Position numbers and translations under genes: made by a program. Below the pieces are notes generated by a model. It did not search any database. It was not told the DNA's origin and was given only the letters and a program-made list of their open reading frames with translations. DNA of 32,687 nucleotides from CAVWDI01 sp046259385. Lineage in GTDB: Bacteria > Chloroflexota > Anaerolineae > Anaerolineales > UBA4823. The DNA lies in NCBI GenBank assembly GCA_046259385.1, contig JBJYWI010000024.1, forward strand, positions 1 through 32,687, written 5' to 3'. How positions within the stretch are numbered: position 1 is the stretch's first letter; every line of letters starts with the position of its first letter. Below, one piece after another: positions 15,609-23,722 of the stretch.

Positions 15609-16961
15609 TTATTCGCTGAATGTCACATCTGCAGGCATGCCTGGTTTCAACCTGCCGGACTGGTCATTTACGGTCAGCTCGATGGCGAAAACGATCGTGC
15701 GGCGATCCTCCTGGGTCTGCACATTGCGGGGGGTGAACTCTGCCCGGTCTGCGATCCGGGTCACAACAGCTTCGAAAGTCTCACCCGGGAAGGAGTCAGC
15801 TGTAAGTATCGCAGAGTCGCCCAGTTTGATGCGCCCATAACTTTCCTCGGGGATATAAACCGTCACAGTCAGGTTATCCAGTTCGCCGAGCGTCATAGTT
15901 GGGATGCCCGGCTGGATCACCTCCCCAGGCTGGACGTTGCGCAGCAAAACCACACCGTCCACCGCTGATCTAACCTCCAGGCGCTCGATCTGTTTGTCTA
16001 CCTGGTTAAGGGCAGCGTTTGCCTGCGCAAGAGCAGCTCGAGCCTGTTCAAGGACTGCGTCCGACCTGGAAACACCGACCCTGGCCTGTTCGGCGGAGGC
16101 TTCAGCCTGTTTTACTGCGGTGTCAGCCGCTGCAATCTGGGCTTCCAGCACAGCTATGTCATCTGGATCCGGGCCTTCCTGCAGTTTTGCCAGGTCGCTT
16201 ACCGCCTTATCCAGATTGGCGTGCGCTTTTCTGAGATTGGTTTCGTATTCCAGGCGGCGAACAGCTGAATCGAATTCGCTCTGGGCATCATCCAAATCTT
16301 CCTTTAAATCCTGGCGGGTGGGATTGCTGCTGGATCTGTACTTGTAAGGTTCAAACTTCTCGCGGGCCTCGTCAAGACGCTCTTTCATCACCGAAACCGC
16401 TTCCATGGCGGTCATGTCCTGCTGGTTGACCGGTATGGTGAAATTATCAAACTGGTACTGGGCGTCGCGCACAGCCCGGCTGGCTTCCGAGACTATTTTT
16501 AATGCCTCTCCCCGGGTGACTTCGATGTTGTCGTAGAGTTCCTGCAGGGATTGTTCTGCGGGTAGTTTTTCCACTTCCGCGGCGGATTTAGCGGCCTCCA
16601 CATTGACCTCGGCTGTATTCAGGGTCGCTAGCGCCAGTTCCAATCCGGCTTCTGCTGCCACCTGATTTGCCCGGGCGGATTCAAGCTCCGCTAAGATTTG
16701 CTCGCGCTGGGTTTGAAGTAGTTCATCATCCATCCTTAATAAAGGGTCTCCCACCTCCACCTGGTCGCCTTCATCAACATAAACCTCGGCGACCCGGCCG
16801 GATAGTTCCGGGGCGACAAATACGTTGACCGCTTCGACCACGCCTGAAGCTTTTATACCCCCGTCCTGGCTCCCCGTGAAAGGCAAACTGTCGCATCCAA
16901 CCAATGCAGCAACCAGAATTAATCCTGTGACAAAGACCACTTTATTTAGTTTCGATAACAT
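15609..16961 (-). CDS. HlyD-family periplasmic adaptor lipoprotein
   Basis: This is a membrane-fusion (adaptor) protein of an exporter, 450 residues long. A signal peptide ends in a lipobox LVGC with Cys23. The first half-lipoyl segment is VFVAPELSGRVAEVYVDEGD. A long coiled-coil hairpin rich in Ala, Glu and Gln follows (about 90-310). The second lipoyl half is VRSAVDGVVLLRNVQPGEVI, then a beta-barrel near the C-terminus (IPEESYGRIKLGDSA). I start at the ATG at 16961, with GAGGA just upstream. The open frame extends 42 codons further without protein-like content. It is the last gene of the ABC-2 operon, 46 nt after the ATPase, matching the YbhG-YbhFSR arrangement. Confidence 0.9.
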   Translation of the reverse strand: MLSKLNKVVFVTGLILVAALVGCDSLPFTGSQDGGIKASGVVEAVNVFVAPELSGRVAEVYVDEGDQVEVGDPLLRMDDELLQTQREQILAELESARANQVAAEAGLELALATLNTAEVNVEAAKSAAEVEKLPAEQSLQELYDNIEVTRGEALKIVSEASRAVRDAQYQFDNFTIPVNQQDMTAMEAVSVMKERLDEAREKFEPYKYRSSSNPTRQDLKEDLDDAQSEFDSAVRRLEYETNLRKAHANLDKAVSDLAKLQEGPDPDDIAVLEAQIAAADTAVKQAEASAEQARVGVSRSDAVLEQARAALAQANAALNQVDKQIERLEVRSAVDGVVLLRNVQPGEVIQPGIPTMTLGELDNLTVTVYIPEESYGRIKLGDSAILTADSFPGETFEAVVTRIADRAEFTPRNVQTQEDRRTIVFAIELTVNDQSGRLKPGMPADVTFSE

Positions 16962-17007
16962 TTTTTCCTCCACAACTCGCGCTGAAAAGGGTACGGGTGA
17001 TATATCC

Positions 17008-17955
17008 TCAGCGCATGCTTGCGATAAATACATCTTCCAGGGATGGTTCAATCTCATCCATATGATCCAATTCGATGCCAGCCTCATCGAATATCCCTGT
17101 TGTTTCTGATCGGGCGCGTGGTATATCCGTTGCGACTACATGGATCAAAGCGCCGTAAAGAGAGACGTCTTCAAAAGAAAGGTTGTTTTTTTCTATTTCC
17201 GATCTGAGCAATGCAAGTGCCTGCTCGGGTTCGCGGCATCCAATTTCGAGCACCTGACCCTTCATCTTTTCGCTTTTGATCTGTTCCGGTGTACCGATGG
17301 CGATAATCCGGCCGCGCTGGATGAATGCCAGCCGGTGGCTGTGTTCGGCTTCATCCATGTAATGTGTGGTCGCAAAGATGGTAACACCACCAGAGACTAG
17401 TTCGTAGAGCAATTCCCAGAACTCGCGCCTTGAGACCGGGTCGACGCCGGCTGTTGGCTCATCCAGGAAGATCAGTTCAGGTCGGTGGAGAATAGCTGCG
17501 CCAAGTGCCAGGCGCTGGCGCCAGCCCCCGGATAACTCGGCTGTTTTGGTGTGTTCATGCCCCTCCAGACCAGCCATCTGGACCGCCTCCTGGATTCGCT
17601 CTCGAAGCATATCGTTCGAGAGACCGTACACCCGCCCGTAAAAGACCAGATTCTGCTTAACGGTCAGATCGTTGTAAAGACTGAAGCGCTGGGACATGTA
17701 CCCTACCTGCGGGCGGATCAACTCTGGATTTTGGTTCATCTCTTCACCCAGCACTTCGGCGGAACCGCTGGTGGGCTTGATCAGCCCGAGCAGCATCCTA
17801 ATAGTGGTGGTCTTTCCGGAACCGTTGGGTCCCAGAAAACTGAATATCTCGCCTCTGTTCACCTGAAAGTTAATCCGGTCAACGGCAGTGAAATCCCCGA
17901 ACTTTTTCGTCAGGTCTCTAGCGATGATAGTTTTATTGTTTCCTGACTCAGACAA
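17008..17955 (-). CDS. ABC-2 exporter ATPase, canonical subunit
   Basis: This is the ATP-binding subunit of a two-permease, two-ATPase exporter of the YbhFSR type, 315 residues long. Walker A is GPNGSGKTT (42-50), the signature is LSGG (141-144), Walker B ends in LIFLDEP (Glu166), and the H-loop histidine is His198 in TTHYMDEA. A C-terminal accessory domain follows, ending with EPSLEDVFIA. The start is TTG at 17955, 3 nt after the upstream permease's TGA, with GGAG 6 nt before it. Short gaps show co-transcription with the neighbouring permeases. Confidence 0.92.
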   Translation of the reverse strand: MSESGNNKTIIARDLTKKFGDFTAVDRINFQVNRGEIFSFLGPNGSGKTTTIRMLLGLIKPTSGSAEVLGEEMNQNPELIRPQVGYMSQRFSLYNDLTVKQNLVFYGRVYGLSNDMLRERIQEAVQMAGLEGHEHTKTAELSGGWRQRLALGAAILHRPELIFLDEPTAGVDPVSRREFWELLYELVSGGVTIFATTHYMDEAEHSHRLAFIQRGRIIAIGTPEQIKSEKMKGQVLEIGCREPEQALALLRSEIEKNNLSFEDVSLYGALIHVVATDIPRARSETTGIFDEAGIELDHMDEIEPSLEDVFIASMR

Positions 17956-17958
17956 GAC

Positions 17959-19098
17959 TCACTCCCAGTTTAACACTCTGCGGATGAACTGCAGTGAAAA
18001 AATACCGATCACAAGCCCCAGTACCAGCAGTGCCAGGACGTTCGGCCAGAGAATCTCCAATCCTGCCCCTTTCAGCAACAGACCCCGCACAATTGCCAGC
18101 CAGTGATGGGAAGGGACAATGTTGGCAAGGTAACGCATATATACCGGCATCGATTCAACCGGGACAGCGTAACCGGTGAACATAAAATCAACCATCCCGA
18201 TAAGCATTACGATTAGGAAAGCCTGGTGCTGGGTGCGTGATACCACGGACACGACCATCCCTTTTCCAAGCTCAACCAGGATGTAAACGAGCGCCAGGAC
18301 CATTAGCAAGCCCAAGGAACCCCGCACGGGGACGCCGAACGCGAAATGAACCACGCCCAGCATCAAGAGAAAATCAACAAAACCGATCAGGACGACAGGT
18401 AAAGCTTTGCCAGCGATGATCTCCATCGAAGAGAAGGGCATGACCAGCAGTTGTTCAAGCGTGCCAAGTTCGCGCTCTCGTGAAAAAGTCAGCGCCGCGA
18501 AAAGCAGTATCGTGAACTCCAGCATCAGCGCTAGTTCGGCCGGTGTGGTGTAATATGCCTCGCTCAGCTCTTCGTTAAACCACATCCGCAGGGAGGGCAC
18601 GAAGCCTGTTAAGTCTCCGGAAGAGATACCTGATCGCTCAAGCACGATCCGCTCCCCGAAATCGCGGGTCACTCCTTCTACAGCCCGCAGGGCTTCTACC
18701 GAAGGCGAGCTTTCCGCCCCGTTGAGCAGGATCTGTATGGTAGGAATGCCGGAGGGCGATGCCAGTTCTGCTCCGAAATCCGGTGGGAAGACCACCGCGG
18801 CATAAATCTGACCCCGGTCAAGTTTGGTTTCGATCTCCGTCATGTCTGACACATAACCATCAAACCTGAATGTGCCGGTGTTCTCAAGGGCAGTGAGGTA
18901 ATTCCGGCTTGCCTGGCTCCGGTCGTAATCCAAAACCAGCAGGGGTAGGTTAGTGATTGGTCTTGATGTCGCCCACCCGATCAGCAGCAGTTCCATTGTC
19001 CCGCCGATTAACATGAAAGCCGGCAGCCACCAATCGTTAACCAGGTGGATAAAATCATTGATCGATAGGGACCAGATGCGGGTTAGTGCTTTACTCAT
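17959..19098 (-). CDS. ABC-2 family permease (second)
   Basis: This is an inner-membrane transport subunit of 379 residues, of the YhhJ/YbhR type. One N-terminal membrane helix (about 25-45) is followed by a large extracytoplasmic domain (about 50-175). That domain includes LLVLDYDRSQASRNY and GQIYAAVVFPPDFG. Five C-terminal helices follow. The cytoplasmic coupling segment SRERELGTLEQLLVMPFSS is diagnostic. The stop is 3 nt from the next ATPase start, and the start is 3 nt after the first permease. The cargo is unknown. Confidence 0.92.
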   Translation of the reverse strand: MSKALTRIWSLSINDFIHLVNDWWLPAFMLIGGTMELLLIGWATSRPITNLPLLVLDYDRSQASRNYLTALENTGTFRFDGYVSDMTEIETKLDRGQIYAAVVFPPDFGAELASPSGIPTIQILLNGAESSPSVEALRAVEGVTRDFGERIVLERSGISSGDLTGFVPSLRMWFNEELSEAYYTTPAELALMLEFTILLFAALTFSRERELGTLEQLLVMPFSSMEIIAGKALPVVLIGFVDFLLMLGVVHFAFGVPVRGSLGLLMVLALVYILVELGKGMVVSVVSRTQHQAFLIVMLIGMVDFMFTGYAVPVESMPVYMRYLANIVPSHHWLAIVRGLLLKGAGLEILWPNVLALLVLGLVIGIFSLQFIRRVLNWE

Positions 19099-19101
19099 CG
19101 G

Positions 19102-20229
19102 TTAGGCTAGCCTTTTCTTGAAAAATAAGGCTGCGAGTGCGGTGAACATTAACCACAGAAAAAACAGCATGACCACATAAGGCCACAGCACATCCAGCCC
19201 GACCCCGGTCAGGAACGCGCCGCGGGTGATGATTGCATACTGGGTTCCAGGTAGAAACAGTGATTCCAGGCGGACCAGTTCCGGCATAGCCACAATCGGG
19301 AAGAAAATACCGGTCAGGAAAAAGCCTGGGAAGAAGATCACCAGAAAGGCAAGACCTACCGCAGCTGACTGGGTGTTCACAAAAACTCCAATCAGGATTC
19401 CCAGCGCCATGATCGCGAACAGGAATATGACCGAAAGCGCAAAGAACAGGGCGAAATTTCCATTAAAGGGGACGTTAAAGAAAACCATCGCAAGCAGGGT
19501 TAACAGGAAGACATTGACCATCCCGACTATCGTATAAGGGATCATCTTGCCGATCAGCAGATCAGGCCGGCTGATCGGGGTTGCCATAAGCTGTTCCATG
19601 GTTCCGTGTTCGCGCTCTCTGGCAAGCGTCATGGCAACTGAAAGCGCCGGGAATCCCATCACCATTGAGACCAGGCCAGGGATAATCGAGACCTCACTTT
19701 TCATGCTCGGGTTGTACCATGTGCGGACTCGCAGGTCAATCGGCTGTAGGGTCTCGATACCCAGGGTTTGCATACGGTTGGCTAGGACTGTATTAATAAA
19801 TTCCTCAGTGCGCAGCCCGATGTGGTCGGCTGCAAAACCTCCGCTTGATGGCTCGGTCCCGTCAATGATTATCTGGATGGGGACACCCTTCATTGCCATC
19901 AGGTCGCTTGCGAATCTCGGACTGATCACAATGGCAGCCTTGATGGAGCCGCGCATCAGCAAGTCTTCGATCTCTTCCATGCTGGAGGCGTAATAGTTTA
20001 AATCCAGGTCCTCTCCGGCGGTGATCTGCTGGATGAAGGAGCGCGACATTGCGCTCCGGTCCTGGTCCAGGACTGCGACCGGCACGTTCTGAATATCCAC
20101 CGCAAGGGCATATGCCATGATGACAAGCATCAGAGCAGGCGAGAGCATAACCAGGAAAAACGCCATCCGGTCGCGCAGGATGTGGTGGATTTCCTTGCGG
20201 GTCATCGCCAAAATATGCCGGGTTGACAT
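19102..20229 (-). CDS. ABC-2 family permease (first)
   Basis: This is a 375-residue inner-membrane transport subunit, a paralogue of its downstream neighbour. It has the same layout: one N-terminal helix, an extracytoplasmic domain with VAVLDQDRSAMSR and GSIKAAIVISPRF, then five helices. The coupling segment is AREREHGTMEQLMATPISR. The start codon lies 1 nt after the upstream ATPase stop, so translation is probably coupled. The two permeases probably form a heterodimer, inferred from the pairing of two permease genes with two ATPase genes. Confidence 0.92.
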   Translation of the reverse strand: MSTRHILAMTRKEIHHILRDRMAFFLVMLSPALMLVIMAYALAVDIQNVPVAVLDQDRSAMSRSFIQQITAGEDLDLNYYASSMEEIEDLLMRGSIKAAIVISPRFASDLMAMKGVPIQIIIDGTEPSSGGFAADHIGLRTEEFINTVLANRMQTLGIETLQPIDLRVRTWYNPSMKSEVSIIPGLVSMVMGFPALSVAMTLAREREHGTMEQLMATPISRPDLLIGKMIPYTIVGMVNVFLLTLLAMVFFNVPFNGNFALFFALSVIFLFAIMALGILIGVFVNTQSAAVGLAFLVIFFPGFFLTGIFFPIVAMPELVRLESLFLPGTQYAIITRGAFLTGVGLDVLWPYVVMLFFLWLMFTALAALFFKKRLA

Positions 20230-20230
20230 C

Positions 20231-21166
20231 TCAAGCCTCGATCTTCCGGATGAGGGACACGAATGCCTGTTCCATGCTGGGCGGCGCGCTCCTGATTGAA
20301 TGGTATCCGAGACCCTCCCTATCTAGACTTTCTCTGAACTGCGGAAGACGTTCGGACGCCGAATCAACCAGCACGTGCAGCTTCTCCCCGTAGGTTTGGA
20401 TTTCGAGCACACCAGCCTGGGAGCTTAGAAACGCCTTGGCAGCCCTCCAGTCATCTGGGGTTATTTCGATCAATTCGCCTTCAATCTGAGCACGGATTCT
20501 TAAGGGGGAATCACAGACCACCATGCGCCCTGCGTACATCAGACCAACCCGGGAGCAACGGTCGGCTTCATCCATATAGGGTGTGCTTACCATGATGGTC
20601 GTCCCATCCAGATGCAGGTCTGTCAGGATATCCCAGAATTCGCGCCGCGAGATCGGGTCAACGCCTGTGGTGGGCTCATCCAGCAGGAGGATTTCGGGTT
20701 GGTGGATCAGCGTGCAAGCCAGGGCAAGTTTTTTCTGCATTCCCCCAGAGAGGTTGGCTGCCCTTCGGTCCTGGAATTCAACCAGTCCGGCGAAGCGGAG
20801 CAGGCGTGCCATCCGCTCCGGGATTAATTCCATATCGACATCGTAAAGGTCGGCGAAAAACACAAGGTTCTCGTGCACCGAAAGCCCGCCATACAGGCTG
20901 AACTGCTGGGCCATATAGCCAATTTTGGATTTGATGCATTCCGGGTTCTCTTTCAGGTCGCAGCCCGCCGCGGAAGCGCTGCCCGAGGTAATGCTGAGCA
21001 GTCCTGCCAGTAGGCGCAGCGCGGTGGTCTTGCCGGCGCCGTCCGGTCCGATCAAGCCGAACAATTCGCCTCTTTTTACAGTAAGATCGAGCGAATCCAG
21101 GGCGACTGTCTTCTTAAACTCGCGCCGAAGCTGGCTGGTTTCAATGATCGGAACCTGGTTTTCCAT
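20231..21166 (-). CDS. ABC-2 exporter ATPase with altered H-loop
   Basis: This is the partner ATP-binding subunit, 311 residues. Walker A is GPDGAGKTT (40-48), the signature LSGG lies at 139-142, and Walker B is ILLLDEP (Glu164). The switch region reads STPYMDEA, so proline stands where the H-loop histidine is expected. The first half of E. coli YbhF is, as I recall, likewise non-canonical. This protein and the one at 17008 therefore look like a YbhF split into two genes, with one consensus and one altered switch. It follows the small membrane protein gene after 30 nt. Confidence 0.9.
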   Translation of the reverse strand: MENQVPIIETSQLRREFKKTVALDSLDLTVKRGELFGLIGPDGAGKTTALRLLAGLLSITSGSASAAGCDLKENPECIKSKIGYMAQQFSLYGGLSVHENLVFFADLYDVDMELIPERMARLLRFAGLVEFQDRRAANLSGGMQKKLALACTLIHQPEILLLDEPTTGVDPISRREFWDILTDLHLDGTTIMVSTPYMDEADRCSRVGLMYAGRMVVCDSPLRIRAQIEGELIEITPDDWRAAKAFLSSQAGVLEIQTYGEKLHVLVDSASERLPQFRESLDREGLGYHSIRSAPPSMEQAFVSLIRKIEA

Positions 21167-21196
21167 TGTTTCCTGGTCTGGGAAATCTGGCGGGAT

Positions 21197-21466
21197 TTAT
21201 TTTCTGGCGATGCGGATAATCCAGAGCACCAGCAACGCTCCCAGGGCGGGCTCGAGCAGGATCCCGAGCCATTTAATTGTATCGCTGAAACCCATCGCGG
21301 GGATGACGAACCAGTCTATTAGACCGATAACCACTGTGCTTATTACAGCCACAAGATAGTCGCCTTTCACTCCGATCGGGCGGTTCCCCCTCCAGATCAG
21401 CCCGGCTAGAAATCCGATTACCAAACCCACAACGACCATCGCCGCTATTAAAATAAGAATTTCCAT
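21197..21466 (-). CDS. Small membrane protein, GlsB/YeaQ/YmgE-like
   Basis: This 89-residue protein has three hydrophobic segments: about residues 2-25, with the glycine-rich VVGLVIGFLAGLIW, then about 38-58 and 66-86. Charged KGDY separates the first two. The pattern resembles the transglycosylase-associated stress family GlsB/YeaQ/YmgE, of unknown biochemical role. AGGAGG lies about 6 nt before the ATG. It is the first gene of the exporter operon, directly behind the palindromic operator. A link to export is inferred from position only. Confidence 0.7.
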   Translation of the reverse strand: MEILILIAAMVVVGLVIGFLAGLIWRGNRPIGVKGDYLVAVISTVVIGLIDWFVIPAMGFSDTIKWLGILLEPALGALLVLWIIRIARK

Positions 21467-21556
21467 TTTTAACCTCCTGTCTGATTCTACTTCGGTTTAC
21501 CCTTTTGGATGGATTCCTCTGGTTAGCCAGCGGCTCAAGCCAAAAATATTTTCTAG

Positions 21557-21606
21557 ACCGACCGGTCGGTTTATTATAGTTTAAATACAGTCCAGGGGGA
21601 AGTCAA
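21557..21606 (-). promoter_or_regulatory. Exporter operon promoter with TetR-type operator
   Basis: A perfect 14-bp palindrome ACCGACCGGTCGGT lies at 21557-21570. Read on the minus strand, -35 TTGACT (21606-21601) and -10 TAAACT (21583-21578) are 17 nt apart. An overlapping TATAAT lies at 21578-21573. The palindrome sits directly downstream of the -10, across the expected start site, which is a repressor position. The motif is of the kind bound by TetR-family proteins. No such gene is in the window. Confidence 0.7.
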
Positions 21607-21625
21607 AATACTTCAATGTCATCTA

Positions 21626-21724
21626 AGGAGTGTTACTCCTATTTCCCAAATATCTTAATTAGCCAGAAAAAATTTACAGATTCTTTCATGAAGTGGTAGG
21701 CCTAGATCAAGAAGTAACACTCCT
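21626..21724. repeat. Pair of inverted 15-bp palindromic elements
   Basis: AGGAGTGTTACTCCT (21626-21640) is itself a palindrome with a 3-nt centre. AGAAGTAACACTCCT (21710-21724) is its reverse complement with one mismatch, 84 bp away. They lie between the exporter operon promoter and the cupin promoter. They could be operator half-sites or the arms of a long hairpin. Confidence 0.55.
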
Positions 21725-21790
21725 GATCGTCAGCAATCGGTCAGATATGATTTATTACAATTAAATCCGTTCCTTGAGCCTTCACAACCA

Positions 21791-21819
21791 TTGACCTGTG
21801 CATGTCCTCAAGGCATAAT
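21791..21819 (+). promoter_or_regulatory. Promoter of the cupin gene
   Basis: -35 TTGACC (21791-21796) and -10 CATAAT (21814-21819) are separated by 17 nt, about 55 nt upstream of the cupin start. Confidence 0.6.
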
Positions 21820-21872
21820 CTGTCCCTATCCGGACTCATTCGCGAGATATTCGGTCTGAAAGGAAGGTGAAG

Positions 21873-22181
21873 ATGGAATTAAGTGTGGAACGCTGGGAGG
21901 GACCGGAAGCGGTTAGCGAATCGGTGCTGCAGGAAATATATAGATCGGAGGGGATGAACCCGTATTCATGGTCTAATGGCCCCGGAGACCGTTACAGCGC
22001 CCACTCGCACGGCTACCACAAGGTGATTTATGTGCTGCGCGGGTCAATCACCTGGATACTGCCTGAACTGGACAAAAGAATAGAGACCGGCCCCGGGGAC
22101 CGCATGGATTTGCCGCGCGGCACAGTGCACGCCGCCGAGGTCGGACCGCAGGGGGTCACCTGCCTGGAAGGGCATATCTGA
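21873..22181 (+). CDS. Small cupin-domain protein
   Basis: This is a single-domain cupin of 102 residues. The first metal motif region reads HSHGYHKVIYVLRGSITW. The second motif is PGDRMDLPRGTVHAAEVG. The histidines fit a divalent metal site. Small cupins of this kind have diverse roles, and the substrate cannot be read from sequence. I choose the ATG at 21873, with AGGAAGG at 21861-21867. A GTG at 21867 lies inside that site. It converges on the next gene with only 5 nt between the stops. Confidence 0.8.
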   Translation: MELSVERWEGPEAVSESVLQEIYRSEGMNPYSWSNGPGDRYSAHSHGYHKVIYVLRGSITWILPELDKRIETGPGDRMDLPRGTVHAAEVGPQGVTCLEGHI

Positions 22182-22186
22182 TCGAA

Positions 22187-22984
22187 TTATTTCAGGAAGC
22201 GGTCTAACCAGGTGAGGATGGCAGCCGGGAGTCCGGGCGCATGCTCAAGCATCTGTGTCCCATGTCCCGCCCCGTCGTAAATCAGCAGTTCAGCCTCGCC
22301 TGATGCGTTTTCCGCCAGGGTGCGGGTGGAATCAGCTGCATACGCGTCTTCTGAGCTGGCTGCCAGAAGAAGCGGTCGCCCGCCGTATTTCTCAAGGGCA
22401 TCCAGGGTGGTGACGCCGCGGTAGTCCAACCCCGGAGAGAGCAGCACGATGGTGGGGATTTCTGTCTGGTTTGCGGCGGCAACCAGGCTGAGGTTGGCGC
22501 CGATGCTCGCCCCTGCCAGGGCGACCCGTTCACTGGCAATATAAGGGAGGTTATACAGGTAATTCAGCACTTGGGGGATATCGCTTTTTGTTTTCTCCCA
22601 GTCTGCCTCCCCGCCGGTCTCTCCGTGCCCGCGCAGGTCGATCGCCAGGACAGCGTACCCGCTGGAGGTTAACTCTGGGACCAGTTTATCCCACTGTCCC
22701 CGGTTCCCGCCTAACATGTGAAGCAGCAGAATCGCCGGCCATGGCGGTTCTCCGCCGGCAGGGTGGAATGTCCCCGAGATGGTCAATCCATCCTCTAGTT
22801 GAATTTGAACATCCAGAGGCGATACTGGTACTGTCTCAGTACCGGCGGATTGGGTTATTTCTGTCTCGTTGGTTAGTGGTTCAGCGGGTCGTGTCGGCGA
22901 TGGGACCGGAGCGGTCATTAGTCCGGGCTGTTCTGCGCAGGCGGCAAGGGTAAAAAATATTAACAAAAAGGTGACTGTCTTCAT
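22187..22984 (-). CDS. Alpha/beta-hydrolase lipoprotein
   Basis: This is an exported lipid-anchored serine hydrolase of 265 residues. The lipobox is LAAC with Cys16. A Pro/Thr-rich linker (20-55) leads to the hydrolase domain. The oxyanion region is LLLHMLGGN, the nucleophile elbow GASIGA (Ser160), the acid Asp213 in SSEDAYA and the base His241 in GAGHG. It resembles dienelactone-hydrolase-like esterases, with unknown substrate. AGGAGG lies 6 nt before the ATG. It follows msrQ by 60 nt on the same strand and may be the last gene of that run. Confidence 0.85.
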   Translation of the reverse strand: MKTVTFLLIFFTLAACAEQPGLMTAPVPSPTRPAEPLTNETEITQSAGTETVPVSPLDVQIQLEDGLTISGTFHPAGGEPPWPAILLLHMLGGNRGQWDKLVPELTSSGYAVLAIDLRGHGETGGEADWEKTKSDIPQVLNYLYNLPYIASERVALAGASIGANLSLVAAANQTEIPTIVLLSPGLDYRGVTTLDALEKYGGRPLLLAASSEDAYAADSTRTLAENASGEAELLIYDGAGHGTQMLEHAPGLPAAILTWLDRFLK

Positions 22985-23044
22985 TTGATGCCTCCTGGAA
23001 TCTTACTGGTCAGCGGCTTAAGGATACCATTCCACCCGGTTTAT

Positions 23045-23704
23045 TCAGGAGGACTTGGGCAGCAACCTAAACTTTGAGCGGGCTCGCAGGTTGCTGAAAA
23101 ATCCCCGCACTGATGGGATGCGCAAAATTAAGAGAACTGCTACCGCGATACCAAACCCGAGCGGTCCGAGGATATCCCCCTGCAGTCTGAAAATATCGCC
23201 CTTCTGAGCCCAGGCGTAATGCAGGATGACCAGCGGCGCAGCCAGGTAAACCAGCCGGTGGAGCAGTTTCCATTTCTTGCCCAGGCGTTTCATCCACCAT
23301 TTGAACGAAGTCGCGGCCAGTGCGAGCAGGAGCGTGCCCGCCGCCAGCCCGATAAAAACATAGCGCCTCTCCAGGTATTCCCGCTTTAATAGCGACCAGT
23401 CAAATCCAAAATCGATCCAGTTAAAAATCAGGAAGTGAACTGCGACGAAGATGAATGCATATAACCCCAGCGCCCGCCTGACCTTCAATGCCTGGCGGAA
23501 GCCGAAGACCGTGTTCAGCGGGGTGCAGGCAAGGGACCCGATCAGGAATATCAAGGCTAGTTTTCCGGCAAGCTGGGTTGCGGACTGGATAGGGTTGATG
23601 CTTTCCAGGTTGAAAAAGAGCTCCCAGACAACCCAACCCAGCAGAGCCAGGGCGGATACATGCACCAGGATTTGCAGTGGGGTAAACGAACGAATGGATT
23701 TCAT
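23045..23704 (-). CDS. msrQ: MsrQ, heme-containing quinol-dependent subunit of MsrPQ
   Basis: This is the integral membrane heme b protein that passes electrons from the quinone pool to MsrP. Its 219 residues fold into about six helices. Conserved heme-ligand candidates are His90 in FVAVHFLIFNW, and His149 and His162 in LLHRLVYLAAPLVILHYAW. RRALGLYAF before the first His is typical of the YedZ/MsrQ family. It starts 18 nt after the msrP stop, as expected for a two-subunit system. Confidence 0.93.
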   Translation of the reverse strand: MKSIRSFTPLQILVHVSALALLGWVVWELFFNLESINPIQSATQLAGKLALIFLIGSLACTPLNTVFGFRQALKVRRALGLYAFIFVAVHFLIFNWIDFGFDWSLLKREYLERRYVFIGLAAGTLLLALAATSFKWWMKRLGKKWKLLHRLVYLAAPLVILHYAWAQKGDIFRLQGDILGPLGFGIAVAVLLILRIPSVRGFFSNLRARSKFRLLPKSS

Positions 23705-23722
23705 GACTGGCGTTATCCTCGG

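Noticed and set aside
15480..15968. Plus-strand open frame of 162 codons
   Set aside because: Most of it lies antisense to the HlyD-like gene, and it shows no recognisable motif.
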